Shown: positions 17,542 to 26,534 of the stretch, piece by piece
Position numbering within the stretch: the first letter of the stretch is position 1
Layout: every line of letters begins with the position of its first letter
NCBI GenBank assembly: GCA_035700805.1
Contig: DASSOG010000053.1
Coordinates: forward strand, 8,117-72,116
Reading direction: 5' to 3'
Source of the DNA: JAGWRI01 sp035700805
GTDB lineage: Bacteria > Gemmatimonadota > Gemmatimonadetes > Gemmatimonadales > Gemmatimonadaceae
Length of the DNA stretch: 64,000 nt
Made by a program: the position numbers and the translations under genes
Notes under the pieces: generated by a model
Told to the model about the DNA's origin: nothing
Databases searched by the model: none
What the model saw: only the letters and a program-made list of their open reading frames with translations

Positions 17542-18629
17542 GCGACCCCAGCGGGCTGCGCCTGACTGGGGTATCTCGGCGGTATGAGGGATCTGGTCGC
17601 GGGGTGGAAGACCTCTCGCTCGAGGTGCACGCGGGCGAGCTCCTGGCGCTGATCGGCGCGTCCGGGTCTGGCAAGACCACCACGTTGCGCATGATTGCCG
17701 GCTACGAGCCGCCCGATGGCGGGCGGATTGCGCTGGTGGCCCCCGATGGCGGCGAACGCGAGATCACGCGCCTGCCGCCACGGCATCGTGGATTTGGCAT
17801 GGTCTTCCAGCACTACGCGCTCTTTCCGCACATGAATGTGCAGGAGAACGTGGCCTTTGGACTGGAGGCCCGTCGCACGCCAAAGGCGGAACGGCTCGAA
17901 CGGGCGCGCCAGGCGCTGGCCAGCGTGGGCCTGGAGGGCTATGGAAAGCGAGGAGTGCAGGGGCTGTCCGGCGGCGAGCAACAGCGCGTGGCCCTCGCGC
18001 GCGCGCTCATCATCGAGCCTCCCGTGCTGCTGCTGGACGAGCCGCTCTCCAACCTGGACCCGATGCTGCGCCAGACCACGCGCGATGAACTGCGCCAGAT
18101 GCTCCGGCGCCTGCACATCACCGTGGTGTTCGTGACCCACGACCAGGAGGACGCCTTTGCCATTGCCGATCGCGTGGCGATGCTCAGCAACGGGCGGCTG
18201 GAACAGACGGGCGCACCGGAAGACCTGTACCGGTCCCCGGTGTCGCATGCGGTGGCGCGATTCGTGGGGCGCGGCGCCTTTGCCCCGGCGACGCTGGCCG
18301 CGGACGGCGAGCGCGTGACGGTGACCATCGGAACCGTCCAGCAGCACGCGCCGCTTGGCTCCGTGCATGGCGACCGGCCCCACGTGGCGGTGCTGCGCCC
18401 GGAATCGTTGACGCTGGTTGCTCCCTCGGGAACGGGTGCGTGGAAGGGCACGGTGCAGACCCGTCGATACGCCGGGGACCATTACATCTATCGTATTGGT
18501 GAGATGGCCGGACGCGCGGACCCGCTGGAGGTGCGATCGGAGCAAGGCCGCTTTTCCGAGGGCGAGGCGGTGGGCGTGGAATTGCAGCCGCGCCCGCTGG
18601 CCCTGGTCTCAGCCACGCCGACCGCATGA
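17538..18629 (+). CDS. ABC importer ATPase (FbpC/PotA-like) with C-terminal TOBE domain
   Basis: 363 residues; GTG 17538 overlaps the binding-protein stop. Walker A GASGSGKT is at 40-47, then a Q-loop FQHYALFPHMNV, signature LSGGEQQR and Walker B LLLLDEPLSNLDP, with H-loop THDQEDAF. From about residue 240 a TOBE-like regulatory beta-domain follows (VAVLRPESLTLV), as in importers of iron, polyamines and sugars. It should couple ATP hydrolysis to the 12-helix permease encoded next. Confidence 0.93.
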   Translation: MSDPSGLRLTGVSRRYEGSGRGVEDLSLEVHAGELLALIGASGSGKTTTLRMIAGYEPPDGGRIALVAPDGGEREITRLPPRHRGFGMVFQHYALFPHMNVQENVAFGLEARRTPKAERLERARQALASVGLEGYGKRGVQGLSGGEQQRVALARALIIEPPVLLLDEPLSNLDPMLRQTTRDELRQMLRRLHITVVFVTHDQEDAFAIADRVAMLSNGRLEQTGAPEDLYRSPVSHAVARFVGRGAFAPATLAADGERVTVTIGTVQQHAPLGSVHGDRPHVAVLRPESLTLVAPSGTGAWKGTVQTRRYAGDHYIYRIGEMAGRADPLEVRSEQGRFSEGEAVGVELQPRPLALVSATPTA

Positions 18630-20266
18630 GAAAACGCTTCACAGGTCTCGCCATTGTCGTGCTGGCGATCCTGGCCTGGAGCGTCGTCTACCCCAACGTC
18701 TCGGTGGTGGTGGGCAGCTTTGCCCGCGGCCTGGCGGACTGGCGGGCGTTCTTCCACAGCCCGGCGGACCATGAGGCGCTGGTCAACACGATCGTCATCG
18801 CGGTGGCTTCGGTGGTGGCATCGCTGGCCATTGGCGTGCCGCTGGCGTTCCTGCTCACGCGATTCGAATTCCGCGGCCGTCGGCTGATGAGCGCCTTTGC
18901 CGTGTTGCCCGCCGCGCTGCCACCGCTGGTGGGCGTGATCGCCTTCCTGTTCCTCTATGGCGAAAGTGGCGTAGTGACGCGGGCCGTGCAGCACCTGCTG
19001 GGGCTCCGGCGCGCACCATGGTCGCTGAATGGCGTCTGGGCCATCGTGTTCGTGCATGCCTACACGATGTACGTGTACGTCTTCCTGTTCGTCTCGGCGG
19101 GGCTGGAGCGCTATGACACCTCGCTGGACGAGGCGGCCGAGGGGCTGGGTGCCTCGCGCGCCATGCGCCTGCGGCGCGTCACGTTGCCGCTGCTCACCCC
19201 GGCCATCATAGGATCCATGCTGCTGGTGTTCATGAGCGCGCTGGGCAGCTTCTCCGCGCCCTACATCTTTGGCGGCGGAACACGGGTGCTGAGCACGCAG
19301 ATCCTGGTCTCGAAGCTGAACGGTTCCATGGGGCTCGCGTATGTGGAAACTTCCATGCTGGCGCTCACGGCCGTGGTGGCCCTGCTCGTAATGCGCTGGG
19401 TCGAGCGGCGGCGGGAATATTCCGTGTCCGGCAAGGGACGCACGACGCGGACGGTGGTGCGCTCGGCGTTCTGGCGACGTGCCGCGCCGGTGCTGGCAGG
19501 GGCGGCCGTCATCTTCCTGATCCTGCCGCACGCGATGGTGGTGCTGGTGGCCTTTGCGCGGGATGGAACGTGGACCACGCAGGTGCTGCCGCCCCAGTAC
19601 ACGCTGGACAACTTTCGCCGCCTGGCCACTGACCCCGACCTGTGGCGCCCCATCCGCAACAGCGTCAGCATGGCGGGCATTGCCACGGCAGCCAACGTGA
19701 TATTCGGCGTGGCTGCCGCGTACCTGCTGGTGCTCACACGGGCGCCGGGGCGGAAGCTGCTGGGACTGCTGGTGAACCTGCCGTGGGCCATCCCGGCCAC
19801 GGCCATCGCGCTGGGGCTGGCTGCCACGTTCGACCGCAATTCCATCGTGTCCGCGCGAGTGCTGCTGGTGGGCACCTTCTGGATCCTGCCGCTCGCATAT
19901 TTTATCCGTAATATCCCGATCGTGACCAATGCCATTGAGGGTTCGTTGCGGCAGATGGATGGGACCGTCGAGGATGCCGCGCGAGGGCTGGGCGCTTCCT
20001 GGTGGCTGACCATGCGGCGGGTGGTGCTTCCCGCGGCGCGGCCAGGGCTGGTGGCGGGGGCCATGCTGGCGTCGGTGACGGCCGTGGGCGAGTTCGTGGC
20101 CAGCATCGTCCTGTTCACGCACAATAATCGGCCTATCTCCATCGAGATCCTGTCGCAACTGCGTGGACTGTCGTTTGGCACGGCGGCCGCGTACAGTGTG
20201 CTGCTCATCGTACTGGTGCTGATCATCACGACGGGCGCGCGATGGGCGGAGACGAGGATGGCCTGA
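18626..20266 (+). CDS. ABC importer permease, fused two-domain (FbpB-like)
   Basis: 546 residues with about 12 membrane helices in two homologous halves, each bearing an EAA loop that docks on the ATPase: DEAAEGLGASRAMRLRRVTLP in the first half (about 170-190) and EDAARGLGASWWLTMRRVVLP in the second. Such duplicated permeases are typical of FbpB/AfuB-type importers, in which one protein replaces a homodimer. The ATG overlaps the ATPase stop (ATGA). The gene stop overlaps the ATG of the NDH-2 gene (TGATG). Confidence 0.93.
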   Translation: MRKRFTGLAIVVLAILAWSVVYPNVSVVVGSFARGLADWRAFFHSPADHEALVNTIVIAVASVVASLAIGVPLAFLLTRFEFRGRRLMSAFAVLPAALPPLVGVIAFLFLYGESGVVTRAVQHLLGLRRAPWSLNGVWAIVFVHAYTMYVYVFLFVSAGLERYDTSLDEAAEGLGASRAMRLRRVTLPLLTPAIIGSMLLVFMSALGSFSAPYIFGGGTRVLSTQILVSKLNGSMGLAYVETSMLALTAVVALLVMRWVERRREYSVSGKGRTTRTVVRSAFWRRAAPVLAGAAVIFLILPHAMVVLVAFARDGTWTTQVLPPQYTLDNFRRLATDPDLWRPIRNSVSMAGIATAANVIFGVAAAYLLVLTRAPGRKLLGLLVNLPWAIPATAIALGLAATFDRNSIVSARVLLVGTFWILPLAYFIRNIPIVTNAIEGSLRQMDGTVEDAARGLGASWWLTMRRVVLPAARPGLVAGAMLASVTAVGEFVASIVLFTHNNRPISIEILSQLRGLSFGTAAAYSVLLIVLVLIITTGARWAETRMA

Positions 20267-21543
20267 TGCTTGAGCGCCCGCGCATCGTGATTGTCGGCGG
20301 GGGGTTCGCCGGCCTGTATGCGGCGCGCGCGCTGGCGCATGCCGCGGTGCGCGTGACGCTGCTGGACCGCAGCAACCATCACTTGTTCCAGCCGCTGCTC
20401 TACCAGGCCGCCACCGCCACGCTGCCCACCACCGACATCACGGCGCCCATTCGCTGGCTCCTGCGCAAGCAGGCGAATACGGAAGTGCTGATGGCTGACG
20501 TGGAGCGCATCGACGTGGACCGGCGTGTGGTCGTGGCGGACGGGGGGCGGCTCACCGTACCGTACGACTACCTGATCCTGGGCGCGGGCGCGCGGCACTC
20601 ATACTTTGACCACCCGGAATGGGAGACGGCGGCGCCGGGACTCAAGAGCATCGAGGACGCCATCCGCATCCGGCAACGCGTGCTGCTCGCGTTCGAACGC
20701 GCGGAGGTGACGTCAGATCCGGACGAGCGGCGACGGGAGCTGACCTTCGTGGTGATCGGTGGTGGCCCGACCGGCGTGGAGATGGCCGGGATGCTGCCCA
20801 CGCTCGCACGTCGCGCGCTGGCCCCGGATTTTCGGCGCATCGATGCGCGGGCGGCGCGCGTGATCCTGCTGGAAGGCGGTCCGCGCATCCTGCCGGCTTA
20901 TCCAGCGCGTCTCTCGCGCAAGGCGCAGGAAGCGCTGGCCGAGCTGGGCGTGGAGGTGCGCACCGGTACTCGCGTTACGCACGTCGCCCGTGGCGTGGTG
21001 GAAGCCGGTGGGGAACGCATCGAGACCGCAACCATCATCTGGGCGGCGGGCAATCAGGCGTCGCCGCTTGGCCAGTCGCTGGGCGTGCCGCTGGATCGCG
21101 CGGGCCGAGTGATCGTCCAGCCCGACTTGTCGATTCCGGGGCACCCCGAGGTGTTTGTGGCCGGTGACCAGGCGGTGATGCTGTACGATGGCAAGCCGGT
21201 GCCCAGCGTGGCGCCCGCGGCCATCCAGAGCGGCCCAGCCGCCGCGGCCAATGTGAAACGACTGATCGCGGGTCAGCCCACGCGGCCGTTCCGGTACTTT
21301 GACAAGGGCGACCTGGCTACGATCGGGCGCTACCGGGCCGTGGCGCGCTTTGGCAAGCTGCACGTTTCGGGGTGGCTGGCGTGGTGGATGTGGCTCTTCA
21401 TCCATATCATGTACCTGGCCGGCTTTCGCAACCGCGCGAGCGTGCTGGTGGAGTGGGGCTATGCGTTCTTCACCTACCAGCGGGGAGCTCGGCTCATTGC
21501 CACGCGCGACACCCCCGTCCTGGCTGGACCGCAGCACCCATGA
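20266..21543 (+). CDS. ndh: Type II NADH dehydrogenase / NAD(P)/FAD-dependent oxidoreductase
   Basis: 425-residue peripheral-membrane flavoenzyme oxidising NADH and reducing quinone without proton pumping. The N-terminal FAD loop is IVIVGGGFAGLYAARAL (7-23), the NADH-binding loop VVIGGGPTGVEMAGML lies near residue 165, and the third FAD motif EVFVAGDQA near 295. A hydrophobic stretch (WLAWWMWLFIHIMYLAGF) close to the C-terminus is the membrane-anchoring region of NDH-2. ATG 20266 overlaps the permease stop; an in-frame ATG at 20242 would add 8 residues. Its placement after the ABC importer may simply reflect operon packing. Confidence 0.92.
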   Translation: MLERPRIVIVGGGFAGLYAARALAHAAVRVTLLDRSNHHLFQPLLYQAATATLPTTDITAPIRWLLRKQANTEVLMADVERIDVDRRVVVADGGRLTVPYDYLILGAGARHSYFDHPEWETAAPGLKSIEDAIRIRQRVLLAFERAEVTSDPDERRRELTFVVIGGGPTGVEMAGMLPTLARRALAPDFRRIDARAARVILLEGGPRILPAYPARLSRKAQEALAELGVEVRTGTRVTHVARGVVEAGGERIETATIIWAAGNQASPLGQSLGVPLDRAGRVIVQPDLSIPGHPEVFVAGDQAVMLYDGKPVPSVAPAAIQSGPAAAANVKRLIAGQPTRPFRYFDKGDLATIGRYRAVARFGKLHVSGWLAWWMWLFIHIMYLAGFRNRASVLVEWGYAFFTYQRGARLIATRDTPVLAGPQHP

Positions 21544-23543
21544 CTCCCGATCCACCACCGACCCCTGGCCATTTGCCTACCGACCGCTTCGAGGCGCTGT
21601 TCGAGGCGATCGGGCACGCGGTGGCGCTGTTCGACGCGAAGCTGGAGCTGGCGAGCGCCAATCCGCGCTATTACGAGCTGACCGGCCTTTCGCCGGACGA
21701 CGCACTCGGTCGCTCGGTGTACGACGCATTTCCAAACGCTCATGCCGATTTCACTGAGCAGGTTGAGACCGCCGGGCTGGGCACGCCCATCGTCGGGTTT
21801 CCGGTGGAGTTCCAGCATCCCGCGGGGCAGCGGCTGGTGGAGGTCACGTTTGTCCCGATCATGGGGGAGGCAGGCGCACAGGGGTTGATCGTGGCGGGTA
21901 CGGACATCACCGAGCGGGAGGAGCTGCGCCAGGACCTGGCCCGGAGCATCGCCCAGCTTGAGGCGATCTTTGACGTCATCCCCGATTCGGTGCGTGTGGT
22001 GGACGCTGAGGGCAATACCCGGCGCACGAACACGCAGGCGCAGTTGGACCACGCGCCCGACACGCCCACTACGCTGCGCGAGCTCTGGCAGCTCGACCGG
22101 CCGCGCGCGCTTGATGGCACGAGCCTGTTCGTGCACGAGCACCCCACGGCGCGCGCGCTGCGCGGCGAGGCCGTGCGGGGGGAACGCCTTGAAGTGCGCC
22201 GCGGGCCCGACGCATCCATGATCATCGACGTGAACGCCAATCCGCTCTACGATGAGCGGGGACGCATCCGTGGGGCGGTGACCGTGGAGCGTGACGTGAC
22301 GTTTCGCACGCAGTTGCAGCAGCAGCTCGAGGCGGAGGCGCTCCGTACGGCGGAGCTGTATGAGCGGGTGTCCACCGAAGCCGAACGGCTGGAGCGCATG
22401 GTGCAGGAGCGCACGCAGGAGCTGCTGGCGCTGCAGGAAGGCCGCGCGCGGGAGCGGCGGCTGGCGGCGGTGGGACAACTGGCGGCCGGCGTGATGCACG
22501 ACGTGAACAACGCGCTCAACCCCATCATGGCGGCGGCCTACCTGCTGGAGATGCACGCCGAGGATCCTGCCGCCGTGCGCGACTACGCCGTACGCATTGC
22601 GAAGGCGGCGGAGACCGGGGCGGCCACCGCGGCGCGCGTTGGACGATTCATCCGCCAGGAGCCGATGGCTGGCGAGCGCTACGAGATGATTGACCTGGCC
22701 GTGGTCACGGACGAGGTGGTGGCCATGACGCGTCCGCTCTGGGCGGAGCGCACGCGGGGTGGTCCGGTGCAGTTGGAGCGGACGCTCGCACCGGGCGCGA
22801 AAATCCGCGGCGTGCCCGGCGAGATCCGCGAGGCGTTGCTCAACCTGGTGCAGAACGCACTGGACGCCATGCAGGGGGGTGGCACGCTCGGGCTCGTGGC
22901 GCGTGTGTCGGGTGAGGAAGTGACGCTCGAAGTGCGGGACACCGGAAATGGTATGTCCGAGGAAGTACGGGAGCGGGCCTTCGAGCCGTTCTTCACTACG
23001 AAGGGAAGCGCCGGAACTGGCCTTGGACTGGCCGAGGTGTACGGGATTGCCAGGCGGCATCGTGGGCGGGCCGAGATTGAGTCGGTGGAAGGGGCGGGCA
23101 CGACCGTGCGGCTCGTGTTTCCCTTGGGGCACGACGTGGCCACCACGCCCGAGGCACCGCCGCCCGCCCAGCATGTGCCGCGGCGCGTGCTGCTGGTGGA
23201 AGACCACGCGGAGAGTCGCGAGTTCATGCAGGCACTGCTGGAGAGTGACGGCCACGGCGTGGATACCGTGGCGACCGTGGCGGATGCCACGGCGCGCCTG
23301 GGCGATGGGGAGGAACCCCCGTACGACGTGCTGGTCACCGATATCGGGCTGCCGGATGGCAGCGGGTGGGACCTGGTGAGGCACGCGCGGGGCCGATGGC
23401 CGAAGCTCCGGGTCGGGGTGGTGACCGGGTGGGAGCCGAGGGGGAACATGGGGCCTATCGACTTCCTGTTGCGGAAGCCGGTCAGAACGTCCGACCTGCT
23501 CAAGCAGGTGGCCTTGCCTGCCGGGTCCAATCTGGCGCCCTGA
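21540..23543 (+). CDS. Hybrid sensor histidine kinase, PAS-PAS-HK-receiver
   Basis: 667 residues, no membrane helix. Order: PAS-4 domain (about 15-125), second PAS (about 140-255), coiled coil (260-310), dimerisation helix with H320 in GVMHDVNNALNP, HATPase_c (N-box NLVQNALDAM, G1 DTGNGM, G2 GSAGTGLGLAEVYGI) and a C-terminal receiver (about 548-660) with phospho-acceptor D601 in VTDIGLPDG and lysine in LLRKPVR. The H-box is of the HxxNN class found in NtrB-like and hybrid kinases. The start ATG overlaps the ndh stop (ATGA). The ANTAR regulator 26 nt downstream is the obvious partner. Confidence 0.92.
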   Translation: MTPDPPPTPGHLPTDRFEALFEAIGHAVALFDAKLELASANPRYYELTGLSPDDALGRSVYDAFPNAHADFTEQVETAGLGTPIVGFPVEFQHPAGQRLVEVTFVPIMGEAGAQGLIVAGTDITEREELRQDLARSIAQLEAIFDVIPDSVRVVDAEGNTRRTNTQAQLDHAPDTPTTLRELWQLDRPRALDGTSLFVHEHPTARALRGEAVRGERLEVRRGPDASMIIDVNANPLYDERGRIRGAVTVERDVTFRTQLQQQLEAEALRTAELYERVSTEAERLERMVQERTQELLALQEGRARERRLAAVGQLAAGVMHDVNNALNPIMAAAYLLEMHAEDPAAVRDYAVRIAKAAETGAATAARVGRFIRQEPMAGERYEMIDLAVVTDEVVAMTRPLWAERTRGGPVQLERTLAPGAKIRGVPGEIREALLNLVQNALDAMQGGGTLGLVARVSGEEVTLEVRDTGNGMSEEVRERAFEPFFTTKGSAGTGLGLAEVYGIARRHRGRAEIESVEGAGTTVRLVFPLGHDVATTPEAPPPAQHVPRRVLLVEDHAESREFMQALLESDGHGVDTVATVADATARLGDGEEPPYDVLVTDIGLPDGSGWDLVRHARGRWPKLRVGVVTGWEPRGNMGPIDFLLRKPVRTSDLLKQVALPAGSNLAP

Positions 23544-23569
23544 CCATCGGCGGCAATATCTTTGTCGCA

Positions 23570-24175
23570 ATGACTGAAAACAACCCGTCGATCCGGATCC
23601 TTGTAGCGGAAGACGACAACGCGGCGCGGGCGTTGCTGGTCGAGTTGTTGACCGGCCTGGGCCATACCGTGGTGGCGGAAGCCGGGACGGGGCATGAGGC
23701 GCAGGAGCGTGCGGTGTCGTTGTTGCCGGACGTGGTGCTGCTCGATGTGCACATGCCGGACGGTTCCGGGATCGAGGCGGCCGAGGCCATCACGGCCGTG
23801 GCGCCCGGGGTGGCCGTGGTGCTCTTCAGCGGGGATGAGGCGCTCACGCTCAGCGACCACGACGTGACGTCCACCGCCGCGATTGCCTTCCTGCCCAAGC
23901 CGGCGCCGCCGCGGGTGCTGGATTCCACCATTCGCCTGGCAGCCACGCGGGCCCGGGAGCTGTCGTCGGCCCGCAAGGATGCGGCCAGCGCGCGGGAGGC
24001 GCTGGAGAATCGGAAGGCCATCGAGCGCGCGAAGGGGGCGCTCATGCGACGCACCGGGCTGTCGGAGAAGGAGGCGTATCGCATCCTGCAGCGCACCAGC
24101 CAGGACCGCTCGGTGCCGATGGTGGAGATTGCGAAGACGGTGCTGGCCAACGAGCCGGGGCAGGAGAAGGCGTAG
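23570..24175 (+). CDS. Response regulator with ANTAR RNA-binding output domain
   Basis: 201 residues. The receiver domain (about 8-122) has acidic pocket E14-D15-D16, phospho-acceptor D59 in LLDVHMPDG and lysine in FLPKPAP. A coiled-coil linker (about 130-148) leads to an ANTAR domain (about 146-195): KAIERAKGALMRRTGLSEKEAYRIL, then QDRSVPMVEIAKTVL. ANTAR proteins bind paired hexaloop hairpins in nascent RNA and prevent transcription termination. It follows the hybrid kinase, suggesting a phosphorelay that ends in antitermination. Targets are not evident in this window. Confidence 0.93.
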   Translation: MTENNPSIRILVAEDDNAARALLVELLTGLGHTVVAEAGTGHEAQERAVSLLPDVVLLDVHMPDGSGIEAAEAITAVAPGVAVVLFSGDEALTLSDHDVTSTAAIAFLPKPAPPRVLDSTIRLAATRARELSSARKDAASAREALENRKAIERAKGALMRRTGLSEKEAYRILQRTSQDRSVPMVEIAKTVLANEPGQEKA

Positions 24176-24222
24176 GACCGCGTTCCGACTCCACCACGGC
24201 GGCGCAGGGTGACACTCGGATC

Positions 24223-25527
24223 CTATCCGCTCGTGGCTTCGGCGTTGGGACGCCGCTCCCCCACATGCGCCTGCAGTCCCGCACTCAGTAACAGGGTGAC
24301 GAGCGCCAGCGCCGCCGATACCAGGAAGGGCAGCTCGATCACGCGGTCGAACAGCCAGCCGGCGAGCGTGGGGAAGATGACGCGTGCCACGCCACCAAAC
24401 GTCTGTTGCACGCCCATATACAGCCCGCGCTCATTGCTCGGCGTCACCTGCGAGAGCATGGCAGTTACGCACGGGAAGGTGAAGGCGGTGCCGATGGGCA
24501 CCAGGGCCACCGCGATGGCCAGCGGGAGGTACGGGAGCAGCCGTGCCACGTCCGGGCTGAACATGGACTGAGTGAGGCTCATGTGGGCGATCCGGTCGGT
24601 GAACGGCATCATGGCGAGGCCTATGGCCAGCAGCACCGCGCCCACCCGGGACAGGCGCAGCTCCCCGTACCGGTCCACGGCCTTCCCGAGGACCACCGCC
24701 CGCGTGAGCACGGAGATGACCCCGATATACATGAAGAAGTATCCGATGGTCCTGGCAGTCACGCCGAACCGCGCCGCCAGGTAGAGCGCCAGGATGGCCG
24801 TCACTCCCTGGAATGCGCCCATCGCGGCGGAATAGATGAGGATCAGCCGCGACGCGGGTTCGCCCGCGTGCGACACCACGCGCCGGATCGCCTGCTTGAG
24901 CCGGCCCTTGACCTGCAGTTGCGTGCGGGCCTCGTTCATGTCGCGCGATTCGGTGAGGTACTTCATGGCGAACCCGATGTTCAGGACGCACAGCGCCGCG
25001 GCGGCCAGGCCGGGGGCGGCGGTGCCGGCCCCCAGGGTCAGCGAGCCCAGCACGGGCCCGATGGCTACGCCGACGTTGGTGGAGGCGGACAGCCACCCCA
25101 GGCTCTTGGCGCGGTCCTTGGGCGCCGTGGCATCGGCCACGTAGGCCTGGATGACGCTGACGGTCCCGCCGCCGGCCCCCTGCACGATGCGCGAGAGGAA
25201 GAGCAGCCAGAGGGAATCGGCGAAGCCGAATATGATATATGCAATAGCTGAAGCGCCGAGCCCGATCAGCAGCGCCGGGCGTCGCCCGTACCGGTCGGAC
25301 ACCCGCCCCCAGTACGGGGCGCTGATGAGCTGGGCCACGGCATACGCTGACACCAGCAGACCCACCGCCAGTCCGCTGCCACCCAGCCGTTCCGTGTAGA
25401 ACGGCAGCAGCGGCACAATCATCAGCAACCCCACCATGTCGATGAACGCCGTGACCATCAGCACGGCCAGCTTGGCCAGTGGCGTGCCGCCGTGGGAGCC
25501 GGATGAATTGGGTGGCGTGTCGGGCAA
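24223..25527 (-). CDS. MFS transporter, TetA-like 12-helix drug/H+ antiporter family
   Basis: About 434 residues with 12 predicted helices. The first helix carries FIDMVGLLMIVPLLPFY and is followed by the MFS loop motif GRVSDRYGRRPALL. The C-terminal half begins after a basic loop (RLKQAIRRVVSH). The TTG at 25527 is preferred because it leaves a short cytoplasmic tail before helix one; ATG 25458 would begin inside helix one. No good ribosome site supports either, so the start is tentative. The gene follows the nucleoside importer on the same strand after 125 nt. The exported substrate is unknown. Confidence 0.85.
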   Translation of the reverse strand: MPDTPPNSSGSHGGTPLAKLAVLMVTAFIDMVGLLMIVPLLPFYTERLGGSGLAVGLLVSAYAVAQLISAPYWGRVSDRYGRRPALLIGLGASAIAYIIFGFADSLWLLFLSRIVQGAGGGTVSVIQAYVADATAPKDRAKSLGWLSASTNVGVAIGPVLGSLTLGAGTAAPGLAAAALCVLNIGFAMKYLTESRDMNEARTQLQVKGRLKQAIRRVVSHAGEPASRLILIYSAAMGAFQGVTAILALYLAARFGVTARTIGYFFMYIGVISVLTRAVVLGKAVDRYGELRLSRVGAVLLAIGLAMMPFTDRIAHMSLTQSMFSPDVARLLPYLPLAIAVALVPIGTAFTFPCVTAMLSQVTPSNERGLYMGVQQTFGGVARVIFPTLAGWLFDRVIELPFLVSAALALVTLLLSAGLQAHVGERRPNAEATSG

Positions 25528-25652
25528 GGCGATGCGCGGGTGAGTGGCAGGTGCGATCGGGACGGGTCGGGATCCGGCGGCGCGCCGGTATGGTGAATGG
25601 CGGCGCCGGTGAAACCTACCGGGATATCGTCGGCCGGGCAGGACCCAGCCGG

Positions 25653-26534
25653 TTACTCCTCGGTGTGACCCAGGGCTGCCGGTGGCACCGACCGGCCCAC
25701 TACGCCAGCCAGCGCCACGATGGTCAGCAGGTACGGGATCATTTCCACGAATTGTGGCGGGATGAACGGCACTCCCTGCAGGCGGATCTGGAAGGTCTCC
25801 GCCGCCGCAAAGAGCAGGCACGCGAACCCGATTCGCGCGGGATCCCACCGACCAAAAATGATGGCCGCCAGCGCGATGAAGCCGCGCCCGGCGGTCATCT
25901 GGTCGGTAAACTGGTGCTGGTCCAGCGCCAGGTACGCCCCGCCGATTCCGGCAATGGCGCCTGACAGGGCGACGGCAATCCACCGCACCCGCGCCACATG
26001 CACTCCCACCGACCGCGCCGCGTCCGGCTGCTCGCCGACGGCCCGCACGCGCAGCCCGAACGGCGTGCGATACAACAGCCACGCCACCACCGGAATGGCC
26101 GCCGCGCCCATCCAGACCAGCGGATTCTGGACGAGGGCCAGCAGCCCGGTGGTGCTTTCCGTGACATGGAACCCCGGGATGCGCGGCGAGTTGGAGGAAC
26201 TGCCAAAGGTGAAGCGCAGGAAGAACCGCGTGAGCCCCACCGCGAGCAGGTTGATGGCCACGCCCACCACCACCTGGTCGGCCTTGTATCGCACGGAGCA
26301 GAGCGCGTAGAGCAGCGCGAGGAGGGCGCCCCCGCCCACACCGGCCAGCAGCCCCACCCAAGGGCTGCCGGAGTAGTAGCTGCCCAGCGCCGCGCAGAAG
26401 GCGCCGGCCAGCATGTACCCCTCGAGCGCGAGCCCGATGAGTCCGGACCGCTCCGACAGCACGCCGCCCGCCGATGCAAACAGGTAGGGCATGGCAATGC
26501 GCACGGTCTGTGTCAGGAACGCGAGCGTCATCAT
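25653..26534 (-). CDS. Nucleoside ABC importer permease 2 (NupQ/YufQ-like)
   Basis: 293 residues with about 8-9 membrane helices, BPD_transp_2 family. Recognisable segments are LFASAGGVLSERSGLIGLALEGYML near the N-terminus and AVGEQPDAARSVGVHV in the EAA-like loop contacting the ATPase. Together with the larger permease whose gene overlaps it by 4 bp, it forms the membrane channel of the BMP-type importer. Last gene of that operon. Confidence 0.92.
   Translation of the reverse strand: MMTLAFLTQTVRIAMPYLFASAGGVLSERSGLIGLALEGYMLAGAFCAALGSYYSGSPWVGLLAGVGGGALLALLYALCSVRYKADQVVVGVAINLLAVGLTRFFLRFTFGSSSNSPRIPGFHVTESTTGLLALVQNPLVWMGAAAIPVVAWLLYRTPFGLRVRAVGEQPDAARSVGVHVARVRWIAVALSGAIAGIGGAYLALDQHQFTDQMTAGRGFIALAAIIFGRWDPARIGFACLLFAAAETFQIRLQGVPFIPPQFVEMIPYLLTIVALAGVVGRSVPPAALGHTEE

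Noticed and set aside
18488..20158. Minus-strand open frame of 556 codons
   Set aside because: Antisense to the ABC permease, with a low-complexity His/Gln/Arg-rich translation.
16507..20266. Calling the importer a proven ferric-iron system (fbpABC)
   Set aside because: Architecture fits, but the iron-binding residues could not be located, and polyamine or phosphonate relatives share the layout.
21474..23570. Minus-strand open frame of 698 codons
   Set aside because: Antisense shadow of the hybrid histidine kinase; His/Arg-rich translation with no domain.
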